From Nostoc sp. T09 (GTDB lineage: Bacteria; Cyanobacteriota; Cyanobacteriia; Cyanobacteriales; Nostocaceae), in assembly GCF_002154695.1 (NCBI RefSeq), contig NZ_MTAV01000016.1, positions 3,731-62,675 of the forward strand: 58,945 nucleotides of DNA, in the 5' to 3' direction. The stretch's first letter is position 1. The number at the start of each line of letters is the position of its first letter. The notes under the pieces are model-generated. The model searched no databases and was not told the DNA's origin. It was given only the letters and a program-made list of their open reading frames with translations. This document shows positions 1-9,038 of this stretch, piece after piece. A program made the position numbers and the translations under genes.

Positions 1-3000
1 TGGGTCGGTTGTGCCTAATTTTTGCTCAAGTTCTTGCCTAGTCAGCGTTGCTAAGCCAATCACTCCTTTGGCATTGATTTCGATGGTGCCACCGCTACCA
101 GAGAAAGCATTCGCAGAGATATCGTTATTTTCCACAGCAGGGGAGACGATAAAGCCTCGATCAGTATCTAGATTAATTGCGATCGCACCCCCATCACCAC
201 CTGCACCTTGTCTACCTGCGGTAGTGGAGACAACACTGTTGCGGCGAAACAGCAATAAATCTTGCAAGTTGAGTGTAATGCTACCGCCTTGGCCGCTATT
301 GGTGTCGGCGGTAATCTTTGCCTGATTATCCAGAGTCAGACGATTAGCGCTCATGCTAATACTACCTGCAACACCTGTTCCCTGACTATCTACAGTGATT
401 CTGGCACTGTCTTTAATGGTGGCTTGCTGTGATTCAACATTAATCGTGCCGCCATTACCAGTAGAATTCGCTTCCGTGTTAGCAAACAATCCACTATATT
501 GATTAATTGACCCGAGTATACGTCTAGCTTCACTATCATTTTCTGGGGCAACAAAATCGTAGGTATCTTGAATTGAATTGATTTGATTTTTCAGTTCATT
601 CAATCGTTGATCGTATGCCAAGTCCTGACCAGCGATCGTCACATTATCAGTTGCATTAATTTTGATGTTACCAGCTTGTCCACTTCTATAGGTATTAGTA
701 ATAATTTGTCCACCGCCTGCAATATCAAGATTATTGACACTAACGTTGATATTGCCACCAATACCGCTACTTTTAGAAGAAGCGCTCAAAACAGCACCAT
801 CTTTAATGTTTAAATTACCAGTATTAATAGTGATGTTGCCACCAGGTCCAGCATCTGGTTGTTCGCTTTCTGTATTAACAAAGAATCCACTAGAAAATCC
901 ATTCCCAGGTGCTGCACCAGACATAGTGACAACAGCTTGGTCTTGAGAAATGAGAGGATCAATAGTAATATTGCCACCTTTGCCACTACCAAAAGTGTCG
1001 GCATTGATTCTCGAACCCTCTGTTAATGAAAGGGACTGTGTTTTGATATTTGCATTACCTGCATTACCACTACCAAAAGTTTGAGCATCGATTCTTGATG
1101 TATTACTTAATGCCAATAACTGAGTATTGATATTTAGATTACCTGCATTACCACTGCCAAAAGTTTCTGCTTGGATCAACGCTCCATTACTAAAAGAAAG
1201 TTCCTGAGCATTGATGTTGACATTACCAGCATTTCCACCTGTGTAAGTTCTAGCATTTAAAATAGAACTGTCTGTAAAAGATACTGTTTTATCTGCCGTA
1301 ATATAGACATTACCACTGTTTTCTGAACCAAAAGTACTAGCATTTAGAAGAGAGTTTTTTGTTAGTAATAAAGAATTAGCTGTGATATTGATATCACCAC
1401 CACCTTGACCTTCTTTCTTTTCTACATTTTTGGGTTCTGTGGGAATTAGCCCATCGCTACCAGTGTTGATACTACTTTCAGAAAGTGATACTGCACCACC
1501 AGTTGTGTTAACATTTACGCTTCCTGCTTTTCCACTTCCTTGAGTATTAGCCAATAGAGAACTTTTGTTGCTTAAAGATACTGAATTAGCCTCAACGCTA
1601 ATACTTCCTCCAGAACCTGAACCATAAGTTGCAGTTTCTAAATTACTACTAGTTAGAAATAAATCTCCAAGAGTTTTAACTATGATATTGCCCGCATCTT
1701 TAGCAAGTATATTTTCGCTATTATTCCCTTCCACTCGGTTACTAGTAGTCAAGAAGGAATTGTCAATCGTGACTTTTTTAGGAATGAGCGGGCTATCCTC
1801 CGGATAAGAGCCAATAAAGATATTTCCTAAATTACCATTGCTAAATATTCCTTTTTTTTCGCTTTCAAGCCGATCTGGAGGATTTGAATTATTGAGAATA
1901 GAAATTTCATCACGGGCACTAATACTAATATCGCCTGCAAAGCCTAAACCCAAGTTGGTAGTACTTAGCCTAGCCTGGTTCAAAAATACTGACCCTTTCG
2001 TAGCTGCGATATCGATAGTAGAATAGAATTGAGACTCATTATTGTAGTTACTTTCGCTAGTAACATTACTATTTTCAACAGATACTTTGTCCCCAGCGGT
2101 AATTTTTATAGATCCCGCTAGACCAGAACCATTATTATCCGTTTTTACCTCAGCACCATTCTGCAAGGATATAGTACCCCCTGCCTTAACTTCTATTGTT
2201 CCGCCATTGCCAACGCTAGTGGGTTGTGTCAGCGCAAATATACCGCTCGGGCCAGCTTGACCAACTCCAGAGATCAGAATATCTCCACCAATATTGAGCT
2301 TGATATTGCCCCCTTGCCCGTTTGCGCCCCTTTCAAGATTGCTGGCTATAGAACCGCTGTTTGTCAAATCTAAGGCCGCAGATGCAATATCAATTGTGCC
2401 TCCCTGTTTACCGTAACCAAAGAAAGACACATTACTAGCTATACCAGTTCCAGGAATATCATTCTGCCGCACGCGGTAGCCATCCAAACTGATTTTGCCA
2501 GTAGCCCGAATTGTAATATTGCCAGCCTTTGTATCTGTTCCCCAGCCGAAATTATTAGCTAAAATTTCCGAACCATCCCGCATTACCAGCAAATTTGTGG
2601 TTATGTTAATGTCTCCTCCATTACCTGTAGAGTTCAGATTGGCTAATGTAAAAATGGCGCTAGGAGTTGGTAGCTCGTCTTGATCGCCATTACCAGTGAG
2701 GGAAAGAATATCTTGCGCTTTAACAGTAATATTGCCTGAATTCCCGCTTCCATAGGAAATACTTCTGAGTTGAGCACCATTGTTAAGAAACACAGACTGA
2801 GCAGCAACATCAATATTGCCTGCATTTCCAGATCCATATGTTTCACTCCTGACAAAAACATTGTCTAAGGTGAACAAGCCTCCTGCCAGAATATTGATGT
2901 TACCGCCTAGTATATTTCCGAGGTAGACATCACCAGCAGCCTGAAGATTTACATCTCCAGCAACTCCATCATAAGTATCAGAGGCTATAGTCCCAGCCGT

Positions 3001-4587
3001 TATATCAATACTACCGTTCTTACTAATGAGAGTGATATTACCTCCATTTCCAGTATGTGAATAGGAGAGTAAATCGCCTCCAATGAGGATATTTTTATTG
3101 GCAATGAATTGAATATTATTATTACTATCAATACCAGAAGAAATATCAATTGCTTCGTTAGTTACAATGTCACCGCGTGAATCAATAGTGACATCACCAA
3201 AGGTAGCGATCGCTCCTGTTTTGATATTACCAGGCAGTCCATTAGCTGCGTACTGATTAGTTAAAAGAATTTTGCCCTTTATCGGTTCACCTGTGCCAGA
3301 ATAATTTAAATTTGCAATGCTACCAATATTAATATCTGCACTTGAACTAGGTGCGTTAGGATTAATGATACCAATAGCACCAGGAATAGGATTTGGTGTT
3401 AGTCTTGGGGTTCCAAAAGCAGTAGTTCCGGCGCGAATATCTAAGGTTGGTTCCCCTCCACCGTTAATAGCAACAGAATTCGTGCCATTGGGTAGGCTGG
3501 TTGATAGCGGCACATTTTCTGTGATTGAGTTCGCAGGGTTAGTTGCATCTGCGCCTGTAATAGTAAGACTGCCAATATTCACAGAACCCCCTGCTAATAT
3601 GTGCAAAGAGGCTCCTTGATAGCGATTGAAACTCACATCTCCGCTAGCCCGAATGATGGGATCACCAGGGCTGGAAAGATTTCCTAAATTACCATCTAGT
3701 TGCTCAATGCGAAAATTGCCACCAGCCCAGTAGTGAGCATCTCCAGCTACTGTATTGGGACTGCGCAACACCATATCCGCGCCGGAGAACAAGCCACTTT
3801 CGGGGTGATTGAGGGCAAATATATCGACAGCGCGATAGCCTTGTACAATTAACTGATTACTAGCAGAGGCAATGAATGGATTTGCAACTGTATCTCTGAC
3901 TTTGACAGTATCTTGAGCAAGTAGTGTTAAATCTCTACCTGCCTGTAACCTACCTTGTAAGTCGAGATTGCTAGCGATTAGGGCCAAATCTTGCCCAACG
4001 CTTAAATTGCCACTATTGCTAATACTTGCAGATTGATTTGCGCCAAACTGCAACCCCGGACGCAAACTGACTGTTAGTAGTGGCGCTGCTTCGGGATTGG
4101 TAGCACTGAACTTTAAGCCATTTTCAAATCCAAAGCTATTGGCTGTCGTCGCCAGAAATGAACCTGTAACATCTAAGCGGGCATTGGGGCCAAATACAAT
4201 ACCATTGGGATTGAGGAAAAACAGATTTGCTTTGCCATCCACACCCAAAGTACCGAAAATCTTTGAGGGATCGCTACCTGTAACGCGAGTTAAGATGTTT
4301 TCGATGCCTGCGGGATTAGCAAAGTAAACTCGTTGTCCATCACCGATGTTGAATTCTAAGAAACTCTGGAATAAATTGATACCTCTGGTAGCGCCGCCTT
4401 CAATTAAGGTTGCAGGTAATCCTTGAACATTGGCATTTGGCGTCAGTTTTGTACTTTCTGCGCCTAATGTCCCATCTGGGGTGATTTGAGCGCGTGCAGA
4501 ATCCGTCAATGTGGTAATGACGCTACTGATAGCTAGTAAAATTACTAATCCCAATTTCCGTAACTGTTGGCGATTAGCTCGAACCAT
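1..4587 (-). CDS. Filamentous haemagglutinin N-terminal domain protein (TpsA-like adhesin), C-terminus beyond window
   Basis: The frame is open from an ATG at 4587 to the window edge, giving 1529 residues with no stop. The first 33 or so residues (MVRANRQQLRKLGL, then a hydrophobic core ending ARA-Q) look like a Sec signal peptide. Residues of about 35-170 match the haemagglutination-activity/TPS domain (NLFQSFLEFNIGDGQRVYF, GTLGVDGKANLFFLNPNGI). The rest is a beta-helix of short repeats such as TFGSGNAGN followed by alternating I/V residues. Family knowledge: such proteins cross the outer membrane through a TpsB/ShlB partner and act at the surface; no partner gene is visible here. A GTG lies 17 codons upstream in frame, but the ATG directly precedes the signal peptide. 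The neighbouring DUF928 gene has the same orientation, a common cyanobacterial pairing. The substrate or contact partner is unknown. Confidence 0.9.
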   Translation of the reverse strand, partial: MVRANRQQLRKLGLVILLAISSVITTLTDSARAQITPDGTLGAESTKLTPNANVQGLPATLIEGGATRGINLFQSFLEFNIGDGQRVYFANPAGIENILTRVTGSDPSKIFGTLGVDGKANLFFLNPNGIVFGPNARLDVTGSFLATTANSFGFENGLKFSATNPEAAPLLTVSLRPGLQFGANQSASISNSGNLSVGQDLALIASNLDLQGRLQAGRDLTLLAQDTVKVRDTVANPFIASASNQLIVQGYRAVDIFALNHPESGLFSGADMVLRSPNTVAGDAHYWAGGNFRIEQLDGNLGNLSSPGDPIIRASGDVSFNRYQGASLHILAGGSVNIGSLTITGADATNPANSITENVPLSTSLPNGTNSVAINGGGEPTLDIRAGTTAFGTPRLTPNPIPGAIGIINPNAPSSSADINIGSIANLNYSGTGEPIKGKILLTNQYAANGLPGNIKTGAIATFGDVTIDSRGDIVTNEAIDISSGIDSNNNIQFIANKNILIGGDLLSYSHTGNGGNITLISKNGSIDITAGTIASDTYDGVAGDVNLQAAGDVYLGNILGGNINILAGGLFTLDNVFVRSETYGSGNAGNIDVAAQSVFLNNGAQLRSISYGSGNSGNITVKAQDILSLTGNGDQDELPTPSAIFTLANLNSTGNGGDINITTNLLVMRDGSEILANNFGWGTDTKAGNITIRATGKISLDGYRVRQNDIPGTGIASNVSFFGYGKQGGTIDIASAALDLTNSGSIASNLERGANGQGGNIKLNIGGDILISGVGQAGPSGIFALTQPTSVGNGGTIEVKAGGTISLQNGAEVKTDNNGSGLAGSIKITAGDKVSVENSNVTSESNYNNESQFYSTIDIAATKGSVFLNQARLSTTNLGLGFAGDISISARDEISILNNSNPPDRLESEKKGIFSNGNLGNIFIGSYPEDSPLIPKKVTIDNSFLTTSNRVEGNNSENILAKDAGNIIVKTLGDLFLTSSNLETATYGSGSGGSISVEANSVSLSNKSSLLANTQGSGKAGSVNVNTTGGAVSLSESSINTGSDGLIPTEPKNVEKKEGQGGGDINITANSLLLTKNSLLNASTFGSENSGNVYITADKTVSFTDSSILNARTYTGGNAGNVNINAQELSFSNGALIQAETFGSGNAGNLNINTQLLALSNTSRIDAQTFGSGNAGNANIKTQSLSLTEGSRINADTFGSGKGGNITIDPLISQDQAVVTMSGAAPGNGFSSGFFVNTESEQPDAGPGGNITINTGNLNIKDGAVLSASSKSSGIGGNINVSVNNLDIAGGGQIITNTYRSGQAGNIKINATDNVTIAGQDLAYDQRLNELKNQINSIQDTYDFVAPENDSEARRILGSINQYSGLFANTEANSTGNGGTINVESQQATIKDSARITVDSQGTGVAGSISMSANRLTLDNQAKITADTNSGQGGSITLNLQDLLLFRRNSVVSTTAGRQGAGGDGGAIAINLDTDRGFIVSPAVENNDISANAFSGSGGTIEINAKGVIGLATLTRQELEQKLGTTDP

Positions 4588-4824
4588 GCCAGTATTGCCC
4601 TTGGATTGTTCGGTATTTTCTGTATACACGATGATTAAAGAAATTAAGTAGATTTTTGTAGAAAAATTACCCAATATTCTACTCATCTACAAAGGCAAAT
4701 GGCGAGGCTGATGATTTTCTCAGCCTGGTAGTAAAAAAGACATTAATTCCAAATTTTGTGAAGTGCGATCGCACCTAATAGAAGTTTGCAGTTGAGTTAC
4801 CAAGTTCGGATAAATACTTGTCAT

Positions 4825-4882
4825 TGCAACCGAAGCGGCTTCTTGTTCGCTGAAAGCGTACCCTGCGGGAAGGCGTTTCGCC
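4825..4882. repeat. Dispersed cyanobacterial palindromic repeat
   Basis: A run of short complementary words (GCGGCTTCTTG, CGCTGAAAGCG, CCCTGCGGGAAGGCG) of the kind scattered through Nostocales intergenic DNA. It lies in the 365-base gap between the haemagglutinin-like gene and the DUF928 terminator; I see no gene in that gap. A related CTGCGGGAAG core occurs near 7070. Confidence 0.5.
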
Positions 4883-4902
4883 AATATTAGTCCTAAAAAT
4901 AT

Positions 4903-4934
4903 GAAAAAACCCGGTTTCTTTTAACAAACCGGGT
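4903..4934 (-). terminator. Rho-independent terminator of the DUF928 gene
   Basis: ACCCGGTTT (4909-4917) and AAACCGGGT (4926-4934) form a perfect 9-bp stem with an 8-base loop. Read on the minus strand the stem is followed by a run of six T (complement of 4904-4909). It lies about 20 bases beyond the DUF928 stop codon. Confidence 0.85.
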
Positions 4935-4952
4935 CTGTAACTAATTATTGAT

Positions 4953-5876
4953 TCATTTCTGGGCAGTACAACACGGCAATAGAGGTTTATCTGTAACCTC
5001 TTCAAGATTCACCGATTTCAATAAATCTGCCCAATATTGTTGAACTTCAGGATTGGTAGGATTCTCACGGCGTAAATCAGCTAAAATGCTGAGTGCGTTC
5101 TCCCAAAATCCAGCTGTTGCATACAGAACCGCACGATCTAAAGGTTTTGAAGTCTCTTGTATCTGAGCAGTAATGTTTTCGTCCTGCATGAGTTCAATTT
5201 TGCCTTCTAGATACACGTCTAGATCGCGGCTGTTAGGATCGCAAATCATTGAAAAAGTCCAAGTATACTCTTTGTCTGCTTTTAAAGATGGTTGGTTAGC
5301 AGGCAAGGTTACACTAACAATCCCAGCCTGCCCAACTGGTGGGAAAGTTTCTTTATATAACGGCTCACTATTATCATCATCCCGCAAAACAAATTCTAGC
5401 CCTGCTACTGTTTGAGAAGTTTTAGGAATGTAGAAAAAGAATGTTGGATGGTCTTTTGTGGTATGTTGAGCTTCTTTGCTTGTCGGAATTAGAGGAATAG
5501 CAACCTCTCCATTCTGAAAGCAAGCTCCCCGCGATGCTGCTGACCTTACCCTACCAGGTTTCCCCGGAACAAAGCCAATCAAACTTCTGCGACCTTGAAT
5601 ATAACCTGTAACATTTCTAATTGCCGCAGTAGCATATCTATCTCCAGGGCGTATTTGTGCTGCTTGCTGAAATAACCCCAAAGCTCTGCGGTAGTTTCGC
5701 TGTCTAGTTGCAGTGTAGCCAGAACGCATATATTGGTCATAAGCAGACTTCGCTTGTGCTACTTGGAAAATTGGATTTGCTGCTAAAAGTTTGGTTGTGC
5801 TGACAGCACCAAAAGGTAGACAGACTAAAACAGCAAACAGATAACTCATCCACAATTTACGTTTCATAATATTCAT
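4953..5876 (-). CDS. DUF928 domain protein, probably exported
   Basis: The protein has about 307 residues from ATG 5876. The reading frame opens at a GTG (5891), and MKRKLW at 5867 is an equally good start; no clear ribosome-binding site separates them. A hydrophobic N-terminus (MSYLFAVLVCLPFGAV) suggests a signal peptide. Residues of about 85-225 carry the DUF928 pattern: VPGKPGRVRSAASRGAC, DHPTFFFYIPKT, GLEFVLRDD, GIVSVTLP, and YTWTFSMICDPNSRDLDVYLEG. A TPR-like helical stretch lies at each end (YRRALGLFQQAAQIRPGD; ENALSILADLRRENPTNPEV). The molecular function of DUF928 is not known. In cyanobacteria such genes are often found near haemagglutinin-like and CHAT-domain genes, and here the haemagglutinin-like gene is next downstream. 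The two are separated by a strong terminator, so they are probably not one transcript. Confidence 0.85.
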   Translation of the reverse strand: MNIMKRKLWMSYLFAVLVCLPFGAVSTTKLLAANPIFQVAQAKSAYDQYMRSGYTATRQRNYRRALGLFQQAAQIRPGDRYATAAIRNVTGYIQGRRSLIGFVPGKPGRVRSAASRGACFQNGEVAIPLIPTSKEAQHTTKDHPTFFFYIPKTSQTVAGLEFVLRDDDNSEPLYKETFPPVGQAGIVSVTLPANQPSLKADKEYTWTFSMICDPNSRDLDVYLEGKIELMQDENITAQIQETSKPLDRAVLYATAGFWENALSILADLRRENPTNPEVQQYWADLLKSVNLEEVTDKPLLPCCTAQK

Positions 5877-5891
5877 ATCTGCTGGTACCAC

Positions 5892-6280
5892 TGTACTCAG
5901 TTTCTAATACAGTCAAAGCTTTTTTCTATAACAATTTCTAGAGATGCAATCCTAATATAATTACAAACTTCATGTTAAAAGCCCTTAAGCTATGTATCTC
6001 TACATAGATATACATACTTGTGTTAGACAGGGGATAGCAATTACTAGTTCCCATTGAAATTGTTTTTGGTGACCAAAGTCTTCTCCAGACGTCTGAAAAA
6101 GGTTTTTAGTCTATTTAAGTGAGGAGAAAAAAACAGTTTTTAATTACTAAGTACATAATTTAACAAGTTCGTAACGAATTAAATTCAGAAATACTCTGCC
6201 CACAGAAGTTCAGATTGCAGGCTTCCACCAATCTGAATTTCTCTGTGCGGTTAAAAAATCTCCGAATTAATGCAAAGCTG
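5892..6280. other. Intergenic region, upstream of the DUF928 gene
   Basis: About 390 AT-rich bases with no supported gene. It should hold the leftward promoter for the DUF928 gene, but I could not single out a convincing -35/-10 pair. Confidence 0.5.
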
Positions 6281-6620
6281 CTAAGTATTTATTCTGTAGC
6301 AAGATGCTTTCTTCAACCGTAAACAGCTATATTCCTTTAAGCCAGGGGCCAGCGCTCCCGATAAGATAGCTACTGTGGTGAGGCTGATCCAATCTCTTTT
6401 TGATAGCTGTCGCAAATTCGTTCTATTCCACTGTCGCCAGTAGATTGTTATCAGCACCATCAAGGCGCAAAGATTGCCCACAAATAAAACATTACACAAT
6501 GAAATTGGATTGCGATCGCCTATGAAGTGATGGGCACCAATATTTCTGTTAGCTTGCGGGTGACTGCACTAGATGCTCCAAAGATGAGGATTGCTAACCA
6601 GAGATTGTCATATGTTTACT
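6281..6620 (-). pseudogene. Decayed EamA/DMT-family transporter fragment
   Basis: Read on the minus strand, one frame gives WLAILIFGASSAVTRKLTEI and then hits a stop. The next frame, offset near 6540, gives GAHHFIGDRNPISLCNVLF, continuing to YWRQWNRTNLRQLSKRDWIS and TTVAILSGALAPGL. Together these read as the N-terminal half of an EamA-type drug/metabolite transporter. The sequence then diverges (KEYSCLRLKKASC) and stops at 6281. So there is at least one frameshift, a missing C-terminal half, and a stop before the first conserved residues. The family assignment is from recalled sequence character, not a search. It lies in the gap between DUF928 and psb34, on the strand opposite psb34. Confidence 0.6.
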
Positions 6621-6668
6621 GATAAGCTCCATTTATCCATACTATCCACAATTATTTGTCAAGCTGTG

Positions 6669-6717
6669 TTGACTTTTTGTAACAATATTGTTAAATTTAT
6701 TTACATAAGTTAACAAA
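6669..6717 (+). promoter_or_regulatory. Putative psb34 promoter with HLR1-like element
   Basis: TTGACT (6669-6674) and TTAAAT (6691-6696) with 16-base spacing resemble -35/-10 boxes. The perfect palindrome TAACAATATTGTTA (6680-6693) overlaps the -10. Just downstream, TTTACATA-AG-TTAACAAA (6700-6717) matches the HLR1 direct repeat bound by RpaB at all fixed positions but one. This is consensus matching by eye only. Confidence 0.45.
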
Positions 6718-6735
6718 TAAGCAAGAGAAAAAATT

Positions 6736-6906
6736 ATGTATACCACTGTTAATGAAGACGGCGTTCTCAATAACTACGCAACCGAACCCCAGATGTACTA
6801 TGCTGAGTACCCTGCAATTTGGGAACAACGCAAATATCTTTTGCAAGGTGCATTCGCTACATTACTTGTCACCACCATCGTCTTGGTTGGCTTGAGTGTT
6901 AGCTAA
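6736..6906 (+). CDS. psb34: Photosystem II assembly protein Psb34 (Ssl1498 family)
   Basis: A 56-residue protein beginning MYTTVNEDGVLNNYATEP, with the family PQMYYAEYPAIWEQRKYLLQ segment and one C-terminal membrane helix (FATLLVTTIVLVGLSV). This is the ssl1498 light-harvesting-like family, now called Psb34. Family knowledge: Psb34 binds the CP47 side of photosystem II assembly intermediates in the thylakoid membrane and is related to high-light-inducible proteins. The length is the full usual length. AAGAGAAAAA just upstream gives a purine-rich ribosome-binding region. It is a single-gene unit with its own promoter-like region and terminator. The HLR1-like motif upstream suggests light or redox control by RpaB, which is inference. 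Confidence 0.9.
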   Translation: MYTTVNEDGVLNNYATEPQMYYAEYPAIWEQRKYLLQGAFATLLVTTIVLVGLSVS

Positions 6907-6961
6907 GATTTTTTGATTTCGGTATCAGTAGATCTCATGGTCATTTAACCTCTTCCTCATT

Positions 6962-6986
6962 ACCTCGGTTTGTCGCCGAGGTTTTT
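6962..6986 (+). terminator. Rho-independent terminator of psb34
   Basis: ACCTCGG (6962-6968) pairs with CCGAGGT (6976-6982) around a 7-base loop and is followed by TTTTT. It lies about 55 bases after the psb34 stop codon. Confidence 0.85.
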
Positions 6987-7059
6987 GTTGCTGCGGCGAT
7001 CGCTTTTCTATTTTTCGATATAAGTTATTGATTTCGGCTATAATCTTGTGTTCTTCTTT

Positions 7060-7096
7060 GTGCCTACTCTGCGGGAAGCCACTCCACGTCTATGCA
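7060..7096. repeat. Dispersed repeat with CTGCGGGAAGCC core
   Basis: An intergenic sequence with core CTGCGGGAAGCC, bounded by GTGC and GCAC. It shares its core with the repeat near 4860. The 6907-7274 gap otherwise holds only the psb34 and glgA terminators. Confidence 0.45.
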
Positions 7097-7143
7097 CGAG
7101 ATAAAAAGATAGAGTTTATTTATCTAAGAAATAGTTGTAAGCA

Positions 7144-7171
7144 AGAAAAAGAAGCGGCAAAACCGCCTCTT
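7144..7171 (-). terminator. Rho-independent terminator of glgA
   Basis: On the minus strand, AAGAGGCGG pairs with CCGCTTCTT (one G-U pair) around a 5-base loop and is followed by TTTTT. It lies about 100 bases beyond the glgA stop codon. Confidence 0.8.
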
Positions 7172-7274
7172 GATCAATGTACTATTTAGATAATCGTAGA
7201 GTGTCAATTACGCTGCTAGCTACACATTATTGTGCGGATCATCATGTATGTAATACAATTAAAGCGAGTTGATA

Positions 7275-8753
7275 CTACCACTTGTGTCTTATCCAGTCAT
7301 AAATCTCTACATATTCCGTGCCTGGGACATTCCATGAGTAGTCATACTCCATACCTTGAATAGCTAGTTGGCGGAACTCTTCAGGAGAGTAATACCACAA
7401 ATCAATTGCTCGCTCCATTGCTGACTCAAGCGCCTGATTATCACTTTCATAAAACACATAGCCATTGCGTTTTTCTGGTGGTACATTCTCGTCGTAGTTG
7501 CGGTCAAATACTGTATTCACCAGGCCACCGACACCACGCACAATTGGTACAGTGCCATACTTCAAGCCAATCATTTGAGTTAACCCACAGGGTTCGTAAT
7601 TGCTAGGAACAACAATCATATCTGCCCCTGCATAAATCAGGTGGGATAATTCCTCATTAAAGCCCAGTTCTAAATGTACATCTGGGTTGCTATTTAAAAA
7701 TTGTTTTTCATGTTGAAAAGTAGCATTGATTCCTGCTTCTGTCGCCGAACCTAGTAATACAAATTGTGCTCCTTTATTGAGGGCGTAATAAATGGCGTGA
7801 TGAACAAGATGCACACCTTTTTGATTATCTAAGCGGCCAATGTAAGCAACTATTGGTTTATCATCTTGGCGAAGCAGAAGTCGCTCTTGCAAAGCTTTTT
7901 TGTTATCGAATTTTTGTTCAAAATTTTCCTTGGTATAGTTATGGGGGATGTAGCGGTCAACTTCCGGATTCCAAAAATCGTAATCAATACCGTTGAGTAC
8001 CCCACGGAATTTATCTTGATGCAAGTGCAAAGTATGACCCAAACCACAACCAACTTCACTAGTACGCGCTTCCCAAGCGTGATTTGGTGAAACTGTGGTG
8101 AAAGCATTGGAGTAAACAATACCCGCTTTCATAAAGTTCACGGCGAAGGGGTTAAAGTTGTCACGCAGTTTATCGTATTGGAAATAATACTCTGGTCGAT
8201 TTAAACCTGTGGCTTCAAGAGTTTCTACACCGCCCATTCCCTGATGCTTAAAGTTGTGGATGGTGTAACAAACTCTTTGATACTCCATGCCATAATATTT
8301 GTACATTTCATGGAGCATGACTGGAACTAAGCCTGTTTGCCAATCATGACAATGGATGATATCGGGTCGCTTATTGCTTTGAAGTAAAAATTCCAAAGCA
8401 GCTTTGCTGAAGAAGGCAAAGCGCATATTATCGTCATTGCAACCGTAATAGCAGCCCCGATTGAAGAAATTATCTTGAGAGTGGGGTTCAATGAAGAAAC
8501 ACACCCGTCCATGTACCCAACCACAGTACACTGAACACTGAATGGCTCCACCATACCAGGGCACAGATAAATTGCGATAGGCATCATGCAGCCCCCAAAT
8601 ATGGTCGTAGCGCATACAGTCATACTTGGGCAGAATTAGCTCGACACAATGTCCCCGAGTCTCTAATTCCCGACTTAATCCGTAAACAACATCCCCTAAA
8701 CCGCCTGCTTTAATTACAGGAGCACATTCCGAGGCAATCTGTACAATGTACAT
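7275..8753 (-). CDS. glgA: Glycogen synthase (ADP-glucose, GT5), GlgA2-type
   Basis: The protein has 492 residues from MYIVQIASECAPV; the frame opens six codons earlier, but the family starts at this methionine. It transfers glucose from ADP-glucose to the growing alpha-1,4-glucan, in the cytoplasm. The N-terminal GT5 domain has the ADP-glucose-binding KAGGLGDVV motif (near residue 17) and HCHDWQTGLVP. The GT1-type C-terminal half has YIGRLDNQKGVHL and the acceptor/phosphate motif SNYEPCGLTQMIGLKYGTVP. The opening is of the second cyanobacterial isoform (Synechocystis sll1393 type, from memory), not the bacterial MKIL type. It is a lone gene with its own terminator; no other glg gene is in the window. 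Full length, no defects seen. Confidence 0.95.
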   Translation of the reverse strand: MYIVQIASECAPVIKAGGLGDVVYGLSRELETRGHCVELILPKYDCMRYDHIWGLHDAYRNLSVPWYGGAIQCSVYCGWVHGRVCFFIEPHSQDNFFNRGCYYGCNDDNMRFAFFSKAALEFLLQSNKRPDIIHCHDWQTGLVPVMLHEMYKYYGMEYQRVCYTIHNFKHQGMGGVETLEATGLNRPEYYFQYDKLRDNFNPFAVNFMKAGIVYSNAFTTVSPNHAWEARTSEVGCGLGHTLHLHQDKFRGVLNGIDYDFWNPEVDRYIPHNYTKENFEQKFDNKKALQERLLLRQDDKPIVAYIGRLDNQKGVHLVHHAIYYALNKGAQFVLLGSATEAGINATFQHEKQFLNSNPDVHLELGFNEELSHLIYAGADMIVVPSNYEPCGLTQMIGLKYGTVPIVRGVGGLVNTVFDRNYDENVPPEKRNGYVFYESDNQALESAMERAIDLWYYSPEEFRQLAIQGMEYDYSWNVPGTEYVEIYDWIRHKW

Positions 8754-9038
8754 TCCTAGTCCTCGCTTCACAAAACTTCATTTGTACTATATTCCTATCA
8801 GTACATGAAAATGTACTCATTGGCACGTGAGTGGTGGAATGATAAGTAAAAAAAGTTAAACCTAGGTCTAGCAATAATGAAATCTATTAGCATTGGCTCA
8901 AAATTATGCAATTTGTGAGATGCAGAGTATTGCTAATGCCGTAGTGTCATAGTCTTTCTTAAGGAAGAACCGTTCATTTGTGTCAATTGCAGTCCTGGCT
9001 AATGGAATGACATTAGCTTAAAAAGTTAAAAATGGTCA

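Noticed and set aside
4587-4690. Signs of a second start for the haemagglutinin-like gene further upstream
   Set aside because: The in-frame extension is hydrophilic and lacks a ribosome-binding site, while ATG 4587 directly begins a signal peptide.
4775-5005. 76-codon minus-strand frame overlapping the DUF928 3' end
   Set aside because: It runs through a terminator and a dispersed repeat and overlaps a well-supported gene.
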